DNA from: Hymenobacter glacieicola
Lineage (GTDB): Bacteria; Bacteroidota; Bacteroidia; Cytophagales; Hymenobacteraceae
Direction: 5' to 3'
DNA: 64,000 nt
Assembly: GCF_014640315.1 (NCBI RefSeq)
Contig: NZ_BMGS01000002.1
Location: 345,313 to 409,312, forward strand
In this document: piece by piece, positions 60,900-64,000 of the stretch
Layout of the letters: the number at the start of each line of letters is the position of its first letter
Numbering within the stretch: the stretch's first letter is position 1
The notes under the pieces: model-generated
The model's input: only the letters and a program-made list of their open reading frames with translations
Databases searched by the model: none
What the model was told of the DNA's origin: nothing
Made by a program: the position numbers and the translations under genes

Positions 60900-63748
60900 G
60901 ATAGTGTCCAGCGAATCACAAATAATTGTTTCATGCTAATCCGTTGCTTTAGCTTTCCCTCCACTTCTTTAATCAACTCTTCCCGTCGCTGGTCCACTTC
61001 ATCCTGCGCGTCAAAAAGTGCCCGCCGCTTCTGATTGCGCTGAGCCTCTAGAGACTTGAGCTGTTTCTGTCCCTCTAATTTGGCCTGAAGGGTAAGGGCC
61101 GCCGTAGCCGCTCGCCGGGCTTCTTTGATCTGCCGGTCCATTTCCCGTATATCCCGCTCTAGCGTAACCTTCATATCATCCGCCCAACCATCCAGCTTTT
61201 GCACTTCCGCCTCGAAGAAGTTAGCATTACGGGCTTCAATGGTGCGCTGAATTTGCCTCTGTTGCTGGAATGTGTCATCCACTAGCTCACGAGGCACCGA
61301 CATTCCTGAAATCGGCCCGCGTACCTCCCCAGTTAGGCGTAGCAGCCGTGACACAGTATCTTGGTCCAAGGTCTGCCCTTCATCCGTTGCTGCCGAAAAC
61401 AGCAAATAGTCTTCGCCTTGCACCGGAGATTCCACACTAAAGCAAGAAAGCATAGCCCATCCAGATTGGCCTTGCAGATTCTCTAGCACTGTCACCCGGC
61501 CTTCATGCTGGCTATAGTCAAACACTACTTCCGCCGGAGGTAGCTCCCTATTCTTTGCCTGCGCTACTAGCTGCTGCGCTAATGGGTGACCTAACCGGTA
61601 GAAGTGTGCTTCATTTGTACTACGCGGCAATTCATAACGCCCCAACGGCGCCCTCGGTACCGCTGGCAGCGGTGCCAATAGGTCGAAAGCCTGTTCAGTA
61701 GTAAAGTACGCCAGCGCACCTAGCTCATGCTTCGTAAGCAGCATCAGCAGCCGCTCAAATCGGTTTTGAGAGTCTTGTGCTGTATCCTTCAGCCCACGCA
61801 GCTTGTCGCGCACTTCGTCATCGAAGTGCTCTAGTAGCTTCCGCTGCGTGAGCGTCATGGTTTCGTTTATCTCATACTTAAGCTCTTCCTGCAGCTTATT
61901 AAACGCCTCCTCAATATCTTCTGGCTTCCGGCATTTATGATAGATAGCAGATATCCGCTTCTCGAAGTCTACTCCCGACTCAATAGCTCCCAACACTTCG
62001 TCACTGGCCCCAAATACTCCATCAAACAAGGTAAACTTCTGATCCAGCAGTTCATATACCCGCTCATCGGCCTTGTTCTTAGTGTTTAGGAAATTGACTA
62101 CTACTACATCATGCTTCTGCCCGTAGCGGTGGCACCTACCTATGCGTTGCTCGATCCGCTGTGGATTCCACGGTAAGTCATAATTCACGATCAGCGAGCA
62201 GAACTGCAGGTTAATTCCTTCCGCTCCCGCTTCAGTAGCAATCATGATGTGCCCCTTCTCCCGGAAATAATCTACCAAGGCTGAGCGCATGTCAGCCGTA
62301 GGCGAGCCAGTTACCCTATCGGAGCCTCGGTGCTCTGCTAACCACTCTTTGTAGATCTGCCGGGAGCCTAAGTCATTATTGCTGCCGTTAAACAACACAA
62401 TGCCTTCCGCAAACTCGCTTTGCCCCAATAAGGTCAACAAGTAGTGCTGTGTTTTGCGCGACTCAGTGAAGATGATGGCCTTCTGCTCGGCTCCAATAGC
62501 CTTCGCCTTCGCGAATGCGGTGCGTAGCGCAGTCAGCAGTGAGCGGCCTTTAGCATTCTCATTAATGGAGGCCGCTAGGGTAGCAAAACCTTGCAGATCC
62601 TGTATTTCCTGCTGCAGTGCCGCCTTATCTTGGTCCGACAGGATTACTGGTGGCTCGTGTTCCTGCCATTCATCCGCCGTCGACTCAAAGGCTTCATAGT
62701 CTTCCTCAATGGCATCGGCCATTGCCTCCGTCAGGTCATGCCGCTCCAACCGTGCCTGTAGCCGCTTCGCCATCGACTGGAGGGCCCCCGCAATAGCGAA
62801 AGTAGAGGAGGCTAGGAGCTTCCGCAGTACCAAAGTGGTAAGCGTCCGCTGCCCAGGCGGTAGCGCCTGCAGGTTGTCTCGTTGCAGGTACTCTGACACC
62901 ATCTCGTAAAGCCGGTGCTCATTATCATCCGGCGTAAATCGCTCCAGAATAGAGAACCGCTTAGTGTAGGGCACATACTGCTCCACCTGCCGCCGTAGCG
63001 TCCGGTGGCAAAGGGGCTGTAATCGGGCCTTCAAGGTCTGAAATACCTGATCCTGATTTAGATTAGCGAACTGCTCACGAAAGCTTTTAAGATTTCCAAA
63101 CGTGTGCTCGTCAATGAAGCTAATGAGGCCATACAGTTCCAGCAACGAGTTCTGTAGGGGAGTTGCCGTAAGTAACAGCTTTTCGCGGCCTGCCAATACG
63201 AACTTGAGCTTGTTGGCTGTGATATTCTGTGGCTTATACACATTGCGCAGCCGGTGCGCTTCATCAATAACAACTAAGTCCCAGGGCACATCCTGCACAT
63301 CCGAGTCCTTATTTGCAGCGAAAGCATAGGAACAAATAACTACCTCTTCACAATTAAACGGGTAACGGTTGTCCTGCTTTTGCGCTTCCTTATACGATTT
63401 CGACTCGAGGATACGACAAGGAAGAAAGAACTTCTCCGTGAGCTCCTGGTACCACTGCTTGCGCAGGTTAGCCGGCACAATGATGAGAATGCGCCGTTTG
63501 CGCTCCGCCCACTTCTGAGAGAGCACTAACCCCGCTTCAATCGTTTTACCTAGGCCTACCTCATCGGCCAGCAACGCTCCTTTAGCCAATGGCGACCGAA
63601 AAGCAAATAAGGCGGCATCGACTTGATGAGGATTCAAATCTACCCGCGCATCTACCAGAGCTGAAGAGAGCTTACCCTTGTCATCCGACGGAAACCGCCG
63701 AGTTAACTCGTGAGCGAAATATTTCGTGTGGTAGTCAGTAATGACCAT
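60896..63748 (-). CDS. SNF2-family helicase heading the defence operon
   Basis: A 950-residue SNF2/RapA-like ATPase. Motif I is DEVGLGKT at 62-69, motif II DEAH at 162-165, motif III LTATPLQNS near residue 195 and motif VI in QRIEQRIGRCHRYGQKHDV near residue 530. A 300-residue insertion with Glu/Gln-rich helices separates the lobes, and the C-terminal 150 residues are a long coiled coil (QKLDGWADDMKVTLERDIRE, LEAQRNQKRRALFDAQDEVD). No nuclease domain is evident. It is the first gene of the operon; a -7 box lies about 160 bases upstream. A translocase role on DNA for the downstream enzymes is inference. Confidence 0.9.
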   Translation of the reverse strand: MVITDYHTKYFAHELTRRFPSDDKGKLSSALVDARVDLNPHQVDAALFAFRSPLAKGALLADEVGLGKTIEAGLVLSQKWAERKRRILIIVPANLRKQWYQELTEKFFLPCRILESKSYKEAQKQDNRYPFNCEEVVICSYAFAANKDSDVQDVPWDLVVIDEAHRLRNVYKPQNITANKLKFVLAGREKLLLTATPLQNSLLELYGLISFIDEHTFGNLKSFREQFANLNQDQVFQTLKARLQPLCHRTLRRQVEQYVPYTKRFSILERFTPDDNEHRLYEMVSEYLQRDNLQALPPGQRTLTTLVLRKLLASSTFAIAGALQSMAKRLQARLERHDLTEAMADAIEEDYEAFESTADEWQEHEPPVILSDQDKAALQQEIQDLQGFATLAASINENAKGRSLLTALRTAFAKAKAIGAEQKAIIFTESRKTQHYLLTLLGQSEFAEGIVLFNGSNNDLGSRQIYKEWLAEHRGSDRVTGSPTADMRSALVDYFREKGHIMIATEAGAEGINLQFCSLIVNYDLPWNPQRIEQRIGRCHRYGQKHDVVVVNFLNTKNKADERVYELLDQKFTLFDGVFGASDEVLGAIESGVDFEKRISAIYHKCRKPEDIEEAFNKLQEELKYEINETMTLTQRKLLEHFDDEVRDKLRGLKDTAQDSQNRFERLLMLLTKHELGALAYFTTEQAFDLLAPLPAVPRAPLGRYELPRSTNEAHFYRLGHPLAQQLVAQAKNRELPPAEVVFDYSQHEGRVTVLENLQGQSGWAMLSCFSVESPVQGEDYLLFSAATDEGQTLDQDTVSRLLRLTGEVRGPISGMSVPRELVDDTFQQQRQIQRTIEARNANFFEAEVQKLDGWADDMKVTLERDIREMDRQIKEARRAATAALTLQAKLEGQKQLKSLEAQRNQKRRALFDAQDEVDQRREELIKEVEGKLKQRISMKQLFVIRWTLS

Positions 63749-64000
63749 TTGATGCTGGATAGTTGCTCGCCACCAGCCAATCGAACTCTATGGCCTCTAG
63801 GCAAGATACAAGTCCAAACAGGCAACGTAGATTAAACTCACAGTGCTTGATGAACGCGGTAGAATGAGCCTAAGTAGAGGATAGACTAGATATGAATACT
63901 GCTTGACAAACGTATGTACTACTGTATCGTCAAATCTAAGATGAAATGTATGTAGTAGCTAATTACGACCGTATCCTACTATTCAAATTTCCGCTTATGA
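63749..64000. other. Upstream region of the defence operon
   Basis: AT-rich 250-base stretch at the right edge without a recognisable gene. It should contain the promoter of the minus-strand operon. Confidence 0.6.
63907..63934 (-). promoter_or_regulatory. Putative promoter of the SNF2-AIPR-Mod-Res operon
   Basis: On the minus strand a TTTG (63931-63934) is followed after 16 bases by TACGTTTG (63907-63914), which fits TAnnTTTG. The spacer is slightly short. It would give a leader of about 155 bases. Confidence 0.4.

Larger units (their letters stand above)
30534..64000. mobile_element. Integrative island at tRNA-Leu, right end outside the window
   Basis: From the tRNA 3' end onward the content becomes accessory: tyrosine integrase, repressor and HTH genes, an initiator-like gene with iterons, degraded genes, and restriction/defence cargo, with several AT-rich patches unlike the flanking chromosome. 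I searched by eye for a second copy of the tRNA 3' segment and found none, so the right limit is unknown. No relaxase, conjugation, capsid or packaging gene was seen, which makes a satellite-like or defective element the best reading. Two stacked insertions are also possible, with a boundary near the methyltransferase remnant around 42 kb. Confidence 0.6.

Noticed and set aside
49131..63748. DISARM or BREX system
   Set aside because: SNF2 helicase and an adenine methyltransferase recall DISARM class 1, and DUF262 recalls BrxU, but drmA, drmB, drmC and pglZ, brxC genes are absent and Mod-Res is of type III.
49131..63748. Type I restriction-modification
   Set aside because: No HsdS specificity subunit; the methyltransferase has beta-class motif order and the helicase subunit ends in an EPK nuclease typical of Res.
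30452..64000. CRISPR array or Cas genes
   Set aside because: No regularly spaced direct repeats with unique spacers and no Cas-like protein were seen; the only ordered repeats are the unevenly spaced iterons inside the initiator-like gene.
30534..64000. Complete prophage or ICE
   Set aside because: No capsid, portal, terminase, tail, relaxase or type IV secretion gene was found in the window; the right end is missing, so it cannot be fully excluded.

Overview
The window reads as a chromosomal segment of a pigmented Bacteroidota, most likely Hymenobacter or a close Cytophagales relative. The evidence is the high GC content, the division and cell wall cluster containing the Bacteroidota-type FtsL-like protein, secreted proteins with carboxypeptidase-like regulatory domains, a SusC/FepA-type TonB receptor, several TAnnTTTG promoter boxes, frequent GTG/TTG starts, and a carotenoid cluster with both a ketolase and a hydroxylase. 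The genus is inference; no 16S gene is present.

Left part (1-30,450), ordinary chromosome. Bases 1-8,619 hold the dcw operon on the minus strand: mraZ-rsmH-ftsL-like-ftsI-murE-mraY-murD, with murD running off the left edge. A 10-bp-periodic MraZ operator lies upstream of mraZ. Next comes a plus-strand copper-type uptake operon (HYC_CC_PP-like small protein, TonB receptor, HMA-domain protein) closed by a strong terminator. From about 13.9 to 23 kb is a pigment region: crtW, ispH, a secreted CarboxypepD_reg protein, a secreted small protein, crtB, crtI, an ECF sigma factor, a CarH-like MerR/B12-domain regulator and crtZ. No lycopene cyclase is present, so ketolated and hydroxylated carotenoids need a cyclase encoded elsewhere. 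An enoyl-CoA hydratase, ComEC, a GNAT enzyme, PhoH, a SAM hydrolase (DUF62), an ABM-domain protein and HscB follow.

Right part (30,452-64,000), accessory island. A tRNA-Leu(CAA) gene is followed at once by a tyrosine integrase. After it come a SWIM/DUF6493 pair, then a satellite-like control and replication module: a LexA/CI-type repressor diverging from small HTH genes (one copy frameshifted by one base), and a replication-initiator-like gene that contains five 15-bp iteron-like repeats followed by an AT-rich tract, the layout of phage lambda O. No relaxase, portal, capsid or terminase gene is seen. The right attachment site was not found, so the island probably continues past the window.

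The cargo looks defensive. A wrecked cytosine methyltransferase is followed by a 1461-residue nuclease-RecQ fusion with a tail-anchored coiled-coil partner and two small unknown genes. Facing it is a tightly packed nine-gene minus-strand operon: SNF2 helicase, two paralogous AIPR proteins with nuclease-like motifs at identical residue positions, type III Mod and Res, two unknown proteins, a GNAT-like protein and a DUF262/DUF1524 (GmrSD-like) enzyme. The operon is the best candidate for an undescribed composite defence system; the nuclease-RecQ/coiled-coil pair is the second.
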